DNA of 64,000 bases from Leucobacter komagatae (lineage in GTDB: Bacteria > Actinomycetota > Actinomycetes > Actinomycetales > Microbacteriaceae): NCBI RefSeq assembly GCF_006716085.1, contig NZ_VFON01000001.1, forward strand, positions 1,674,001 to 1,738,000, in the 5' to 3' direction. Numbering within the stretch: the first letter of the stretch is position 1; every line of letters starts with the position of its first letter. A model generated the notes under the pieces. The model had not been told where the DNA came from. It worked only from the letters and a program-made list of their open reading frames with translations, and did not search any database. This document shows positions 1 to 9,400 of the stretch, piece by piece. The translations under genes were made by a program, and so were the position numbers.

Positions 1-585
1 CTCCCTCGCCTGCGCGAGCCCGGAACGGCGTTCAACTACTCGACCGTCGACACACACGTCATCGGCTGGCTGCTTGAGGCCGCAACCGGCAAGACGCTCG
101 CGCAGTATGCGACGGAGCATCTCTGGGAGCCGATGGGCGCCGAGTCAGATGCCTTCTATTTCCTCACCCGCGGCAAGCCCCGCACCGCTCTCGGGGGCGG
201 GTCGCTCAACGCGACCGTCCGTGATCTCGCGAGGGTCGGCTCCATCATGGCCGCGGGGGGCCGTGTCGGTGAGACCCAGCTCGTGCCCGAGGCGTGGGTG
301 GCACGCAGTCGCGGCTCGGACCTCCCGCAGTTCCAGGTCGGCGCTCTCATGGATGGGGGTGGCACCGCCCACTACGGCTATTCGAACCAGTGGTGGACGC
401 TCGGGGGTGAGCGCCGCGCATACACCGGCCTCGGCGTGCACGGCCAATTCCTGTGGATCGACCCCGATAGCGAGACCGTCATCGTGAAGACGAGCGCCTG
501 GAATGACCCTGACGACGACGCCCGCGACGCCGAAACGTGCGCCGCCCTCGCCGCGGTTGTGCGGGCGGTCGTCGCGTCGGAGTAG
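1..585 (+). CDS. Serine hydrolase, beta-lactamase/esterase family (C-terminal part)
   Basis: The gene enters from the left edge, so its N-terminus, with the S-x-x-K nucleophile, lies outside the window. Reading frame 1 from base 1 gives an uninterrupted C-terminal half of about 194 residues. A Tyr-Ser-Thr motif near residue 13 sits where class C beta-lactamases and related esterases have Y-x-N, and GVHGQ near residue 148 fits the H-x-G motif. Spacing and surroundings resemble 6-aminohexanoate-dimer hydrolase/esterase EstB-type proteins, which act on amide or ester bonds. The true substrate cannot be told from this fragment. The gene stops 32 bases before the TetR start. Confidence 0.8.
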   Translation, partial: LPRLREPGTAFNYSTVDTHVIGWLLEAATGKTLAQYATEHLWEPMGAESDAFYFLTRGKPRTALGGGSLNATVRDLARVGSIMAAGGRVGETQLVPEAWVARSRGSDLPQFQVGALMDGGGTAHYGYSNQWWTLGGERRAYTGLGVHGQFLWIDPDSETVIVKTSAWNDPDDDARDAETCAALAAVVRAVVASE

Positions 586-617
586 CGCCGAAGTCGCCGC
601 CAGGTAGGCTCATTCTC

Positions 618-1316
618 ATGCCATCCCAGCCCGCCGCGACCCCTGCCAAGGCGTCAGGGTCGCGACCGCGCCGAGCTCAACTCTCGGCTCCCCTGATTCT
701 CGACGCTGCCGCCTTGGTTGTCGAGCGCGACGGGCCCGCGGCGCTCACGCTCCGCAAACTCGGCACCGAACTCGGGGTGAACCACACGGCCGTGCTGCGG
801 CATTTCTCGGGCAAGGATCAGATCGTGCTCGGCCTCGCGGAGCGCGTGCTCGAGGAGGCGCTCGAGGGGTTTGAGCCGCAGGGCGAGTGGGACGACGCGT
901 TCGCGCAGCTCGCCAGGCGGGTGCGCGCGGCGTACCTCGTGCACCCCGGGATCGCCTCTCTCGTCGCCGCGCGCGTCTCGCGCAGCCAGGCCGAGTTTCG
1001 AGGCGCCGAGCTCGTGCTCGCTACCTTCGAGCGCGCCGGGTTCTCGGGCCGCGATGCGGCCGTGCTGTACCGCACGGTCACGGACCTCACGCTCGCGCTC
1101 AGCGCTTACGAGGCGTCGGTGCTCGTGATGGATCCCGCTGCGCGCGCGGGTGACGAACTCGCGATGCAGCGGGAGTATCTGCTCGCCCCCGCGCAGGAAT
1201 TCCCCCACCTTGCGAAGGCCGCGCCCGAGCTCGCGGGCATCTCGAACGATGAGATCTTCGAGTCGGCGCTCAGCCTGGTGATCGACGGCATCCGGTTCAG
1301 GCGTTCCGGGCGCTAG
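618..1316 (+). CDS. TetR/AcrR family transcriptional regulator
   Basis: This is a 232-residue one-component repressor. After a Lys/Arg-rich lead, an N-terminal helix-turn-helix (about residues 25-70) contains TLRKLGTELGVNHTAVLRHF, typical of TetR DNA-binding domains. The C-terminal half is helical with no recognisable ligand motif. The ATG at 618 is preferred over an upstream in-frame ATG at 537, which would overlap the preceding hydrolase. The gene is convergent with the MFS transporter and overlaps its 3' end by 20 bases. The palindrome upstream of that transporter is the most likely operator, so the inferred job is drug- or metabolite-responsive repression of the efflux pump. Confidence 0.88.
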   Translation: MPSQPAATPAKASGSRPRRAQLSAPLILDAAALVVERDGPAALTLRKLGTELGVNHTAVLRHFSGKDQIVLGLAERVLEEALEGFEPQGEWDDAFAQLARRVRAAYLVHPGIASLVAARVSRSQAEFRGAELVLATFERAGFSGRDAAVLYRTVTDLTLALSAYEASVLVMDPAARAGDELAMQREYLLAPAQEFPHLAKAAPELAGISNDEIFESALSLVIDGIRFRRSGR

Positions 1317-2481
1317 CGGCACCGGCGGGCGCGGTCGTCGGCACCCGCGCGGCGAACCTTGCGAGGGGCACGAGGGCCAGGATCCCAAGCGCGAGAAGCG
1401 CAACAGCGAGGCCCCAAGGCCCGATCGCATCGAGCATCGCCCCGATGACGGCCGGCCCAAGTCCGGTTCCCAGCGCCACGGCGCCCGCCGTCGCGGCGAC
1501 GAGGCGCCCGCTTCGGTCGAGCCCCGCAGCGAGCGCGAGAATCTGCACGAGGAGCGCGAGGTAGCAGACCTGCCACAGGCTCGTCGCGACCGAAAAGACG
1601 GCCGCGCTCTCGGTGACGACGACGAGCGTTCGGGCCGCGAACTCGAGGAGCGCGACGCCCACGAGCGCGACGACCCTGCCAAGGCGCAGCGACGCGAACG
1701 TGCCGAGCGGAACCCCGACGAGCGCCGCAAGCGCCGCGACGCTCAGCGCAAGCGACGCAGCGCCCTCGGCAAGCCCCGCGTGCCGCATCCCGAACACAGC
1801 CGCGTACGACCAGGTACCCTGCTCGACGACCCCGAACGCGAGCACGGCGGCGAGAAACAGCAGCGAGGGCCGCGGGCCGGTCTCGGCAGCGTGGTCGCCG
1901 GGCCGCTCGGGCAACCCGCGAACGCCCCAAAGACCGAAGGCGCAGCACGCCGCGAGCACCGCAAACCCGGCAGTACCGCCGCCAGCCTCGTTCGCGAACG
2001 AGACCGCAAGGATGAGCGCCGCGGTTGCGAGTGTCGCGACGAGCACGGTGCGGAAGGTGGCGCGGTCGACGTCGGGGGTGGACCCTAAGGCCGCCGTCCC
2101 CGCGGCGAACACCGCGCCGAGCCCAGCTCCGGCCGCGACGTTCGCGCCGACGAGTATCGCGACGGTGGGGCTGAGCCAGGCCGCAGCAAACCCGATCGTG
2201 GCAACGATCAGGCCGATCCGGGCGAGCTGCACCCTGCCCGAGCGCGACGCGCGAGCGGCGAGCAGCAGCGTCACGACCGCCGTCGCGAGCAGTTGGGCGG
2301 CCGCGACCATCCCCGCTGCGGTGTCGGTGAGCGAGAACCGCTCTCCGAACCCGGCGAGCAGCGCGGGCATGACGTTGCCGCCGACATTGCCGAGCGTCGT
2401 ACCGCACGCGAGGGCGACGAGCGCGGCGGCGCCAAGTCCCCCGACTGACGCCGCCTGCGCTGGGCTTCCCTGCTGTTCCAT
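1297..2481 (-). CDS. MFS transporter (12-TM efflux type)
   Basis: This is a 394-residue major facilitator superfamily permease with about 12 hydrophobic segments, an Ala/Val/Leu-rich sequence and a mid-protein charged loop. Such proteins exchange small molecules for protons across the cytoplasmic membrane; family placement suggests export but the substrate is unknown. The ATG at 2481 is chosen over an in-frame start at 2511 because a GAGGGAG Shine-Dalgarno lies 8 bases upstream of it. The promoter region carries a 17-bp palindrome at 2529-2545. The 3' end overlaps the convergent TetR gene. Confidence 0.85.
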   Translation of the reverse strand: MEQQGSPAQAASVGGLGAAALVALACGTTLGNVGGNVMPALLAGFGERFSLTDTAAGMVAAAQLLATAVVTLLLAARASRSGRVQLARIGLIVATIGFAAAWLSPTVAILVGANVAAGAGLGAVFAAGTAALGSTPDVDRATFRTVLVATLATAALILAVSFANEAGGGTAGFAVLAACCAFGLWGVRGLPERPGDHAAETGPRPSLLFLAAVLAFGVVEQGTWSYAAVFGMRHAGLAEGAASLALSVAALAALVGVPLGTFASLRLGRVVALVGVALLEFAARTLVVVTESAAVFSVATSLWQVCYLALLVQILALAAGLDRSGRLVAATAGAVALGTGLGPAVIGAMLDAIGPWGLAVALLALGILALVPLARFAARVPTTAPAGAASARNA

Positions 2482-2528
2482 GATCTGTGCTCCCTCGCGC
2501 AGCGCGGTCAACCCTGACCGCGTGTAAC

Positions 2529-2545
2529 CATTGGTGACACCAATG
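2529..2545. promoter_or_regulatory. 17-bp palindromic operator upstream of MFS gene
   Basis: CATTGGTG and CACCAATG form a perfect 8-bp dyad around one central A. It lies 48 bases upstream of the MFS start, in the divergent region shared with the SnoaL-like gene. Size and symmetry fit a TetR-dimer site, and the TetR gene at the other end of the transporter is the obvious candidate ligand. No binding data are available. Confidence 0.6.
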
Positions 2546-2622
2546 TTCTCACGCGAGCGCTCGATCGCAAAGCGGCTCTGTGGCGCGCGGTCGGGTGCAC
2601 CGCAAAACGATAGAATTCCTCC

Positions 2623-3048
2623 ATGACGCGCAGCACTGAAGAGACCGTTCGAGGATTTCTCGGCGAGGTGCGCAGCGGCCAGTCACCCGAGCGCGCTGAG
2701 CACTACATGTCGCAAACCGTACTCGCTCACCAGGTCAGGGCGGGCGCACGCGAGACGCTCGAGCGCGGGCCCGCGAACTACACGGAGCACGTCGAAGAGA
2801 TGCTCGAAATGTTCGGCCAGTTCGAGTTCGAGGTCGACGAGTTACTCGTCGACGGCGACCGCGCCTATGCACGGTGGATTCAGCGCGGTCACCACGTGGG
2901 CGACATTGACGGGCACGAGCCCACGGGCCGCCCGATCGAGACCGTCGGCAGCGCTGTCTACCGGGTCGAGGCAGGCCGCATCGTCGAGTACTGGATTCAG
3001 CAGGACGCGGCGGGCCTCATGACCCAGCTCACCGCGCCGGTCAACTAG
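2623..3048 (+). CDS. SnoaL/NTF2-like domain protein
   Basis: This 141-residue cytosolic protein is predicted to form the cone-shaped alpha+beta barrel of the NTF2/SnoaL superfamily. Its length, the aromatic/charged pattern around W88 (YARWIQRGHH) and the terminal strand pair IVEYWIQQD fit SnoaL-like polyketide cyclase/ester cyclase homologues. Many such proteins are small isomerases, hydrolases or ligand binders, so the reaction cannot be assigned. It is transcribed divergently from the MFS gene and could share its regulatory region. Its stop region meets the next minus-strand gene with a 4-base overlap. Confidence 0.7.
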   Translation: MTRSTEETVRGFLGEVRSGQSPERAEHYMSQTVLAHQVRAGARETLERGPANYTEHVEEMLEMFGQFEFEVDELLVDGDRAYARWIQRGHHVGDIDGHEPTGRPIETVGSAVYRVEAGRIVEYWIQQDAAGLMTQLTAPVN

Positions 3049-3473
3049 AGCGCCATCCAGCAGTAAAGCGCCGCGCCCTCCGCCGTCGCGCGCCGCGCCA
3101 GGTCGCGCCACTCGCGCAGCATCGGGAGGAGGTGATCAGGATCCCCGTTCCCCCAGAACTCCTCCGTCTGCGACCAGGGGACGACCGTCTCGGCGAGCCG
3201 CTCGTCCGTGGCTGACGCAAGGGCACTCGTGAATGGCTCCGGCATGGAGACCACCCAGGCGCTTTCGTCGTCGGGATCACTCACCAGTCGCGCCCAAGCC
3301 CGATCCTCAACGATCTCGTCGTAGTCACGCCCGGTGAGAAGCGCGAGCAGCGTTCCAGCCTGCACCGTTGCGTCGACCCCATCGACGGACGGGAGCCCCG
3401 CGGGCCCAGTATCGACGAGGGCGGCGGCCTCTGCGTCCGAGCCAGCAATGAAGTACGTCGTGAGAACTCCCAT
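3045..3473 (-). CDS. Hypothetical acidic protein
   Basis: A 142-residue protein I do not recognise. It is acidic, with D/E-rich stretches around residues 60-80, no signal peptide and no membrane segment. The start (MGVLTTYF) at 3473 is used rather than a much longer upstream extension, because the extension has low-complexity Arg/Ser content typical of a frame shadow and runs through the next gene. It lies 13 bases downstream of the gene at 3487-3915 on the same strand, and both encode 142-residue acidic proteins, so the two are probably co-transcribed. Confidence 0.6.
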   Translation of the reverse strand: MGVLTTYFIAGSDAEAAALVDTGPAGLPSVDGVDATVQAGTLLALLTGRDYDEIVEDRAWARLVSDPDDESAWVVSMPEPFTSALASATDERLAETVVPWSQTEEFWGNGDPDHLLPMLREWRDLARRATAEGAALYCWMAL

Positions 3474-3486
3474 GCGAACGATTCTG

Positions 3487-3915
3487 TCAGCCCAGGTCGC
3501 CGGCGACCAAGCCGTCTGGCGACTCCAGTCGCCAGACGGTCTCGCCCAGAACTTCCGGGAGCAGGGGGCGCAGCCACGAGGCGACGCAGGCGATTGCCGC
3601 GTCCTCGAGGTCGTCACGCGACCAGCCAGCTGGCCGTGCGGGCACGTCAGGCTCCCAGCCGAGCTCACCCCAGGTGACTCCGAACAGCTCGCGCTCGTCG
3701 TCGAAACGCCGGTCGAGCGCGAATCCCTCGTGGCCCTCAAAGCGGGCCACGACGTCGAAGGGGCCCTCGCCATCCTGGTCAACGAAGACGTTCACAACGA
3801 TCGCGTCGACACTGGTTCCAGCGGCCGCGGCGAACCGCTCGAGGCGCCGCCGAACGCTGTCGGAGTGCGCCCCAAGCAGTGGCCGGAGGGCGGTCTCATA
3901 GTCACGCTGGTTCAT
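3487..3915 (-). CDS. Hypothetical protein (MNQRDYE... small conserved-type)
   Basis: This 142-residue, soluble, acidic protein has no recognised domain. The sequence alternates predicted helices (residues 1-35) and strands containing VVNVFVDQDGEGPFDVVARF, and a conserved-looking WRLESPDG near the C-terminus. The ATG at 3915 is preferred because upstream residues in the same frame are Arg-rich noise. It is likely the first gene of a two-gene unit with the downstream 142-residue unknown. The sequence shows no signal peptide, zinc motif or transmembrane region. Confidence 0.65.
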   Translation of the reverse strand: MNQRDYETALRPLLGAHSDSVRRRLERFAAAAGTSVDAIVVNVFVDQDGEGPFDVVARFEGHEGFALDRRFDDERELFGVTWGELGWEPDVPARPAGWSRDDLEDAAIACVASWLRPLLPEVLGETVWRLESPDGLVAGDLG

Positions 3916-3935
3916 GGAGCCAGCGTAGCGTGAGG

Positions 3936-4439
3936 CTACCTGCCCGCGAGAAGCATGTCGGCGAAGCTCGCGGCCTTCAGACGAAGTGTGTCGATGCGCT
4001 GCACACGCGCCGCGGCCACATCGAAGCCCTCGTAGGCGGGAGGCGGGTCGTTGCGCACGTTCTTCGAGCACTGAAACTCACGGCAGAGCAGGATCCCGAC
4101 GGTGCTCCCTCGGCGACCGGCGTCCCCGACCCGCTTCGCCGCCCAGAATACGACTTCGTTCGGCAACCGCACGTCCTGGCACCAGTTGCACATGGCCCGC
4201 GAGCGGGGCGTCGCCTCAGCCTGCATGAAGATCACGCCGACCGGGTCGCCATCGAGCAGCGGCAGCACGGCGTACGCGCGGCGCACGAACTTCGGGTCGC
4301 GCCAGCCGTAGAAGTCGAGCTCGGCCCAATCTGCGTCGGTGAGGGTTTCGAAGCTCGCTGGCAGCGAGAGCTCTTTCGTCTCGCGCCTCGACGCGTTCAC
4401 AAATGACGAGCGGATGAAGGATTCTGTCAGGGGTTGCAT
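3936..4439 (-). CDS. FBP (treble-clef zinc-finger) domain protein
   Basis: This 167-residue protein resembles the FBP domain family, named after an elongation-factor G-/fibronectin-binding homologue. A treble-clef zinc finger is visible as C-N-W-C near residue 83 and a second Cys pair in CREFQCSKNVR near residue 122, followed by the usual terminal helix. The N-terminal half (TESFIRSSFVNASRRE) matches the family's start. Function in the family is poorly defined, with a possible link to ribosome or EF-G binding. The gene lies downstream of a strong hairpin terminator, so it likely has its own promoter. Confidence 0.78.
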   Translation of the reverse strand: MQPLTESFIRSSFVNASRRETKELSLPASFETLTDADWAELDFYGWRDPKFVRRAYAVLPLLDGDPVGVIFMQAEATPRSRAMCNWCQDVRLPNEVVFWAAKRVGDAGRRGSTVGILLCREFQCSKNVRNDPPPAYEGFDVAAARVQRIDTLRLKAASFADMLLAGR

Positions 4440-4517
4440 GAGTCAGCCTTTCGGGAGTCGTCCGCGAGCGTGCGCGGGAAGAACTCCCAGAGAAATGAGG
4501 AGTGGGTTCACCGAAGC

Positions 4518-4550
4518 CGCGGTGGGAACGCGCTAAGCGTTCCCACCGCG
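4518..4550 (-). terminator. Perfect 14-bp stem hairpin, terminator
   Basis: Perfect inverted repeat of 14 bases (arms 4518-4531 and 4537-4550) with a 5-base loop. It lies after the amino-acid permease and the tiny ORF at 4563-4631, in the minus direction. No long U-run follows, so it may be an L-shaped or factor-assisted terminator of the kind common in Actinobacteria. Confidence 0.65.
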
Positions 4551-4562
4551 AGGGCAGTGCAG

Positions 4563-4631
4563 TCACTCACCGTCAGCAAGGGCTTCGCTGACGACCTCCT
4601 GACGCTGCGAGTACAGCTCTCGGTAACTCAT
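4563..4631 (-). CDS. Possible 22-residue small protein
   Basis: Between the permease stop and the hairpin lies a short ATG-initiated frame encoding 22 residues (MSYRELYSQRQEVVSEALAD then GE). Codon use is GC3-rich and the peptide looks like an amphipathic, charged helix. The ribosome-binding site is weak (CGGA). Its position directly before a strong terminator, 24 bases after the permease stop, is what makes it plausible. It may be a chance frame. Confidence 0.3.
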   Translation of the reverse strand: MSYRELYSQRQEVVSEALADGE

Positions 4632-4655
4632 GGGTCCGAGTGTACTCTGGCGAGA

Positions 4656-6122
4656 CTAGCTGGGGCTGTCAGTTTCGCCAGCGGCTGCCTTGGCCGCGCG
4701 GACCCGCGCGAGCCGTTTCCGAACCGCCGGCCAGAACACCGCGAGCACCGCGACCGAGATCAGGCTCGTCCACACCTGAGTGCGGGTGCCATCGCCGCTC
4801 ACGACCATGATGACGACGATCCCGATGACGGCGAGGATGACGAGGATGCCAAGCCAGGGGTGCAGCCACATCTTGAGTTCGAGCCCGGCGACTTCCTCCT
4901 TCGACATCCGCTGCCGCATGCGAATCTGCGTCGCGGCGATGAACGCGTAAACGAACAGGGCAACGAGGCCCGCGGAGTTCATGATGAAGTCGAAAATGCC
5001 CGACTCGGGCGCCGCGAAATTCACGATCACGGCCGCATATCCACCCAGGGTCGACGCGATGACCGCGGCGATGGGCACGCCGTTGCGCGAGCGCTTCGCG
5101 ACGACCTCGGGGGCGTAGCCCTGCTCCGCGAGCGCTGCGAACATGCGGGCCGCCGAGTACAGGCCCGAGTTCAAGACCGAGCACACCGCGGTAAGGGTGA
5201 CGGCGCTCATGATCGCGCCCGCCGCCGGGATGCCGTAGAGGGTGAAGACGTGCACGAAGGGGCCCTCAACCTGCGGGTCGGGCAGCTCGTTCCAGGGCAC
5301 GATCACCACGATGAGGAACACTGCGCCCACGAAGAAGAGCAGGATGCGCCATACAACGGTGGTCGTCGCCTGCCGCACGCCCTTTGCGGGGTTCTCCGAC
5401 TCTGCTGCCGCCATGACGGCGATCTCGGTGCCGAAGTACGAGAAGATCACGATGGCAACGCCCGCAATCACCGGCCAGACACCGTTCGGCGCGAAGCCGC
5501 CGTGCTCCCACAGGTTCGGCAGCGAGAATGACCCGCCGGGCCAGAAGCCAAGCGCGAAGAGCACGCCGACGCCGAGGAAGACGACGATCGCCACGACCTT
5601 GATGCTCGCGAGCCAGAATTCGACCTCGCCGAAGGAGCGCACGGAGACGACGTTCGTGATCGTGAAAATAAGCATCATCGCGATCGAGAAGACCCACTCG
5701 GGCACCCCGGGCATCCAACTGTGCAAGATCGCACCGCTCACGACCGCTTCGAACGCGATGACGCCAACCCAGAAGTACCAGTACAGCCAACCCACGAAGT
5801 AGGCGGCCCAGTCACCAAGGCCAACCCGGGCGTACTCCATGAAGGAGCCCGTCGTCGGGCGGGCAGCCGCCATCTCGCCGAGCATCCGCATCGCAAGGAA
5901 CACGAGCACGCCGCCAATGAGGTACGACACGAGTGCGGCGGGGCCGACTGAGCGGATCACATTGCCCGAGCCGACGAAGAGGCTTGCGCCGATGATGCCG
6001 CCGAGCGTGATCATCGTAATGTGGCGTGATGCCAGCTTCTTGGACTTGCCGCTGCCCTTGGCGGGCACGACCTGCGCCACTGAGGTCGCTGGTGAAACCG
6101 GTTTATCGTAATTCGCTCGCAT
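4656..6122 (-). CDS. Amino acid permease, APC superfamily (AAT family)
   Basis: This is a 488-residue cytoplasmic-membrane transporter for proton-coupled amino acid or amine uptake. The first membrane segment carries the APC signature GGIIGASLFVGSG (about residues 41-53), and about 12 hydrophobic segments follow, with EYARVGLG (about residue 96) typical of AAT-family permeases such as GabP/AroP. Length agrees with the family. The GABA-permease branch is likeliest but substrate specificity cannot be read safely. The gene has its own upstream region (6123 onward) and ends before a 22-codon frame and a strong hairpin. Confidence 0.88.
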   Translation of the reverse strand: MRANYDKPVSPATSVAQVVPAKGSGKSKKLASRHITMITLGGIIGASLFVGSGNVIRSVGPAALVSYLIGGVLVFLAMRMLGEMAAARPTTGSFMEYARVGLGDWAAYFVGWLYWYFWVGVIAFEAVVSGAILHSWMPGVPEWVFSIAMMLIFTITNVVSVRSFGEVEFWLASIKVVAIVVFLGVGVLFALGFWPGGSFSLPNLWEHGGFAPNGVWPVIAGVAIVIFSYFGTEIAVMAAAESENPAKGVRQATTTVVWRILLFFVGAVFLIVVIVPWNELPDPQVEGPFVHVFTLYGIPAAGAIMSAVTLTAVCSVLNSGLYSAARMFAALAEQGYAPEVVAKRSRNGVPIAAVIASTLGGYAAVIVNFAAPESGIFDFIMNSAGLVALFVYAFIAATQIRMRQRMSKEEVAGLELKMWLHPWLGILVILAVIGIVVIMVVSGDGTRTQVWTSLISVAVLAVFWPAVRKRLARVRAAKAAAGETDSPS

Positions 6123-6424
6123 ACCTGCCCTATCGTCGCGTCTCTGCGGATCACCACAGGCTACGCAGCAAGGCGAATCCCGCTAAACGAAGTTCTGCAC
6201 AGCGATTTCAGGTTTCTCGTGCAAAGCCATCTTCCCCGCGAATTCACTTGCCGCGACAGTGGCTGCCAACCGGATCCGCCGCCCGACACCGTTTCGACAG
6301 CGGTTTCCGGGGCCACGAATTCCCCCATTTCGGGGGTTCCCGGCCGTGAACGACCGCTCAGCGACGAAGTGGGCCCCGCCCAGTCGGCAGCTGACTGTGC
6401 GGGGCCCACCATCGAGACGCCGTT
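6123..6424. other. Intergenic region with permease promoter and surface-protein terminator
   Basis: This 302-base stretch holds no credible gene. The part near 6123-6250 should carry the promoter of the amino acid permease. The part near 6369-6409 carries the terminator of the surface protein. The middle contains GGGG/CCCC-rich and short palindromic pieces such as CGAATTCCCCC that I cannot assign. Confidence 0.6.
6369..6409 (-). terminator. Hairpin terminator of surface protein gene
   Basis: An 11-bp perfect stem (6369-6379 with 6399-6409, GTGGGCCCCGC type) encloses a second short dyad (CAGTC/GACTG). It begins 15 bases after the stop of the LRR/Calx-beta protein in the minus direction. Confidence 0.75.
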
Positions 6425-9400
6425 CTATTGGGTGCGGCGCACGCGTGCGAACAGGATCAGACCGCCCGCAGCGAGCGCGAGCGCGCCGGCCCCCGCAGTG
6501 AGCGCCCACACCAGCGAGCCCGCCCCTGAGTTGGCGAGCGGGCCGCCTGGCTGTTGGCCGGGGGCCTTGCCCGAGTCCCCGTCAGTACCCGGCTTGGGCC
6601 CAGGGCCGCCATCGTCATCCCCATCGCCACCGGGGGCCTCACCCTTCTCGTACGTCACGGTTCCGATGGCTGAACCGCGGTCACCGAGCGCCGTGTGTTC
6701 ACTCGGCTCGGTAAGAGTGAGCGTGAACGACCGCTCCGGCTCCCCTGACGCGACACGGGTCGTCAGGACGTCAATGGTCTTCTCCGCAGCATCACCGGCA
6801 GCCCACGTTACAACCGCGTCGACCGCCTCATACTGCTCACCGGCAACCGCCGAACCATCAACCGTCCGCACACGCACACTCGCCTCACCCGTCCACGGAT
6901 CCACCTCCGCGTCCGAACGCGACAGCGTGAACGTCAACACGTCACCCGCGACGCCGCGCTGGTCGTCACCCACCGCGAACACCGTCGCGTTCGGCACCGC
7001 CGCCGACACTGTTCCACGCGCAGATGCCCGCCCGAGCTCACTGTAAGCGGCAGGTGCCCCGTCGCTGAGCGTGAGCGTGAACAACCGCTCCGGATCCCCC
7101 GCAGCGACACGTGTCGTCGCGACATCGACGGTCTTCTCCGCAGCATCACCCGCCGCCCACGTCACAACCGCGTCGACAGCCTCATAGTGCTCACCGGCAA
7201 CCGCCGAACCATCAACGGTCCGCACACGCACGCTCGCCTCTCCCGTCCACGGATCAACCTCCGCGTCCGAACGCGAAACCGCGAACGTCAACACATCACC
7301 CGCGGCGCCGCGCTGATCGTCACCGACCGCGAACACCGTCGGATTCGGCACCGCCGCCTTGAGGGTCACCGTGGCCGAGCCGCGGTCGGCCACCAGGCTG
7401 AATGCACTGGGCTCCGGGTCTGAGAGCACGACCTCAAACGCGCGCTCCGGGTCGCCCGCGGGCACCTCAAGCGACTCGACAACCACGGTCTTCGGGGCAG
7501 TGTCATCGGCAGCCCAGGTGAGACGCTCGGAGCGGGCCTTGTAGTGCGTTCCCGCGACCGCTGAGCCGTCCTTCGTCTCGACGTTCACGCTCGCCTCCCC
7601 TGTCCAGGGGTTCGCTGCCGCGTCCTCGCGGCTGACCTCGAATGAGAACTTCGAGCCGGCAAGGCCGCCCTGGTCAGCGCTGATCGCAAACGACGTCGCG
7701 TCGGGCTTCGGGTAGGTGATCGTCAGCGCGCTCAGCGGTAGGGTCGCCGGCTTCGCGTATGGGTCAAGAGGGTCGGCAGCAATCACGCGGAGCGCGAGCA
7801 GGCGCTTCGGGTCGCCCGCGCTGCCAGGCTTGACCGTGATCGAGATCTCCTTCTCGGCGGTGTCGCCCCGTTTCCAAGTGAGCGGGATAACCGCGGAGTA
7901 GTCGTCGCCGTCGGCCGCACGGGGGTCGGTGATCTTCACGGCGACGCTCGCGTCACCCTTCCACGGGTGAGTTTCGCTGTCTGCTCGGGTCACTGTGAAC
8001 GTGACATCCTGTTCGCCATCGCCGGGCTGATGCCCGGGCTGCTTCGCGGCCGCTGTCACCAGCTGCGGCTTGCTGATGGAGAACACCGACGGCTCCGCCT
8101 GCGGGTATGCGATCGTCAGATCCGTGGTGAACCCGCCACCGAGTTCCGTGAACTTGTCGGGTGTGGGGTCGGAGAGTTTGACAGTGAGTGCGACCTCGTC
8201 GCTCCCGGCGTCGCCACCGAACACCTTCACGCTCACCGTCTTCACGGGCTCGGGATCGTTCGCGCCCCACGTCACGGTCGTATCGAGCGCCTCGTAGTGC
8301 TCGCCAGCCTTCGCCGTTCCATCAGCGGTGCGAACTCGAACGCTCGCTTCGCCGGTGTACGGGTTCTCTACAGCGTCCGTACGGGAGACCTCGAACTCGA
8401 CCTTAGTGTCACCGTCGGCGACAACCTCCTGGTCCTCGCTGATCTCGAAGAAGCTGGTGTTCGGCTTGGGCACGGTGATGTCGAACCGCTGCGTCATCGT
8501 GTTCCCGAGCGCGTCAGCGACACGAACATCAAAGGTCCAGTCGCCTGCCGCATCTGGCTGCCCTGAGAGCACGGCACCCGTCACGCTCAACCACTTGGGG
8601 GCGGTGTCAGAGAGCGTGACCACGGCCATCGGGAAGCCGTCCGTGAACGTCACTTCGTGCTGCCACGTTTCGCCGAGCGGAACGGTCGCACTGTCGTCGC
8701 TCGTGATCGAGCTCCACACGATTGGCATCGCGACGGTTCCGGTAAAGCGGTCGTTCGATTTCCCCTCCTCCGCGAACGTGTACTCGAGGTCGGGCCAGGC
8801 CTTGATCACCTCGATATTTATGAGCGGCAGCTCGGGTGCAGGGGTCGGCTTGAGGTTGCCGCCCGGGGCCGGGAACGAACCGTCACGGTTTGCGAGCTGG
8901 CCCGTCGCATCATGCCGGAAGAGTTTCGCGCCCTTCGGCACGTATTTCTCTGGGCCGGTGATACGCTGCGCGGTCACCGCGAACGACCCCTTCGACGCCG
9001 TCTCGGGGGCATCCTGGAACCCCTCGAGCGACGAGATCCCGTTGCCCAGCGCCTGCAGACTCGTCAGGCCCGTCAGCCCGAAGAGCGGTTTGAGCGAGGT
9101 CGCGCCGATCGCGTTCATGTGGATCCGGCTGAGCTCGGGCTTGTCGCCAAGCGCTCCGATATCGTCGCCAATGTCGGAGTTGTAGTTCACCTCAAGGGTG
9201 CGCAAGGCCGCCATGTCTTCAATGCCGGCAAGACTCTGCAGCTTCGCGTAGTCGAAGCTCAGGTTGCGCATCTTCACAAGCTTCGCGAGGGGCTCGAGTG
9301 TCGTGACGTTCGTGTATCCGGCGCTGATGTCAGTGAGGTTGGTGAGCTCAGACAGCGGTTCAAGGGTCTCGACAGCGGTCTTGTAGACACTCACCGACGT

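Noticed and set aside
654..1730. Long minus-strand ORF opposite the TetR and MFS genes
   Set aside because: Arg/Ser-rich frame shadow caused by high GC; the overlapping genes have clear family motifs and codon bias.
6712..7346. Repeats considered as a CRISPR array
   Set aside because: Units are 354 bp, in frame and encode protein domains; no short direct repeats with unique spacers.
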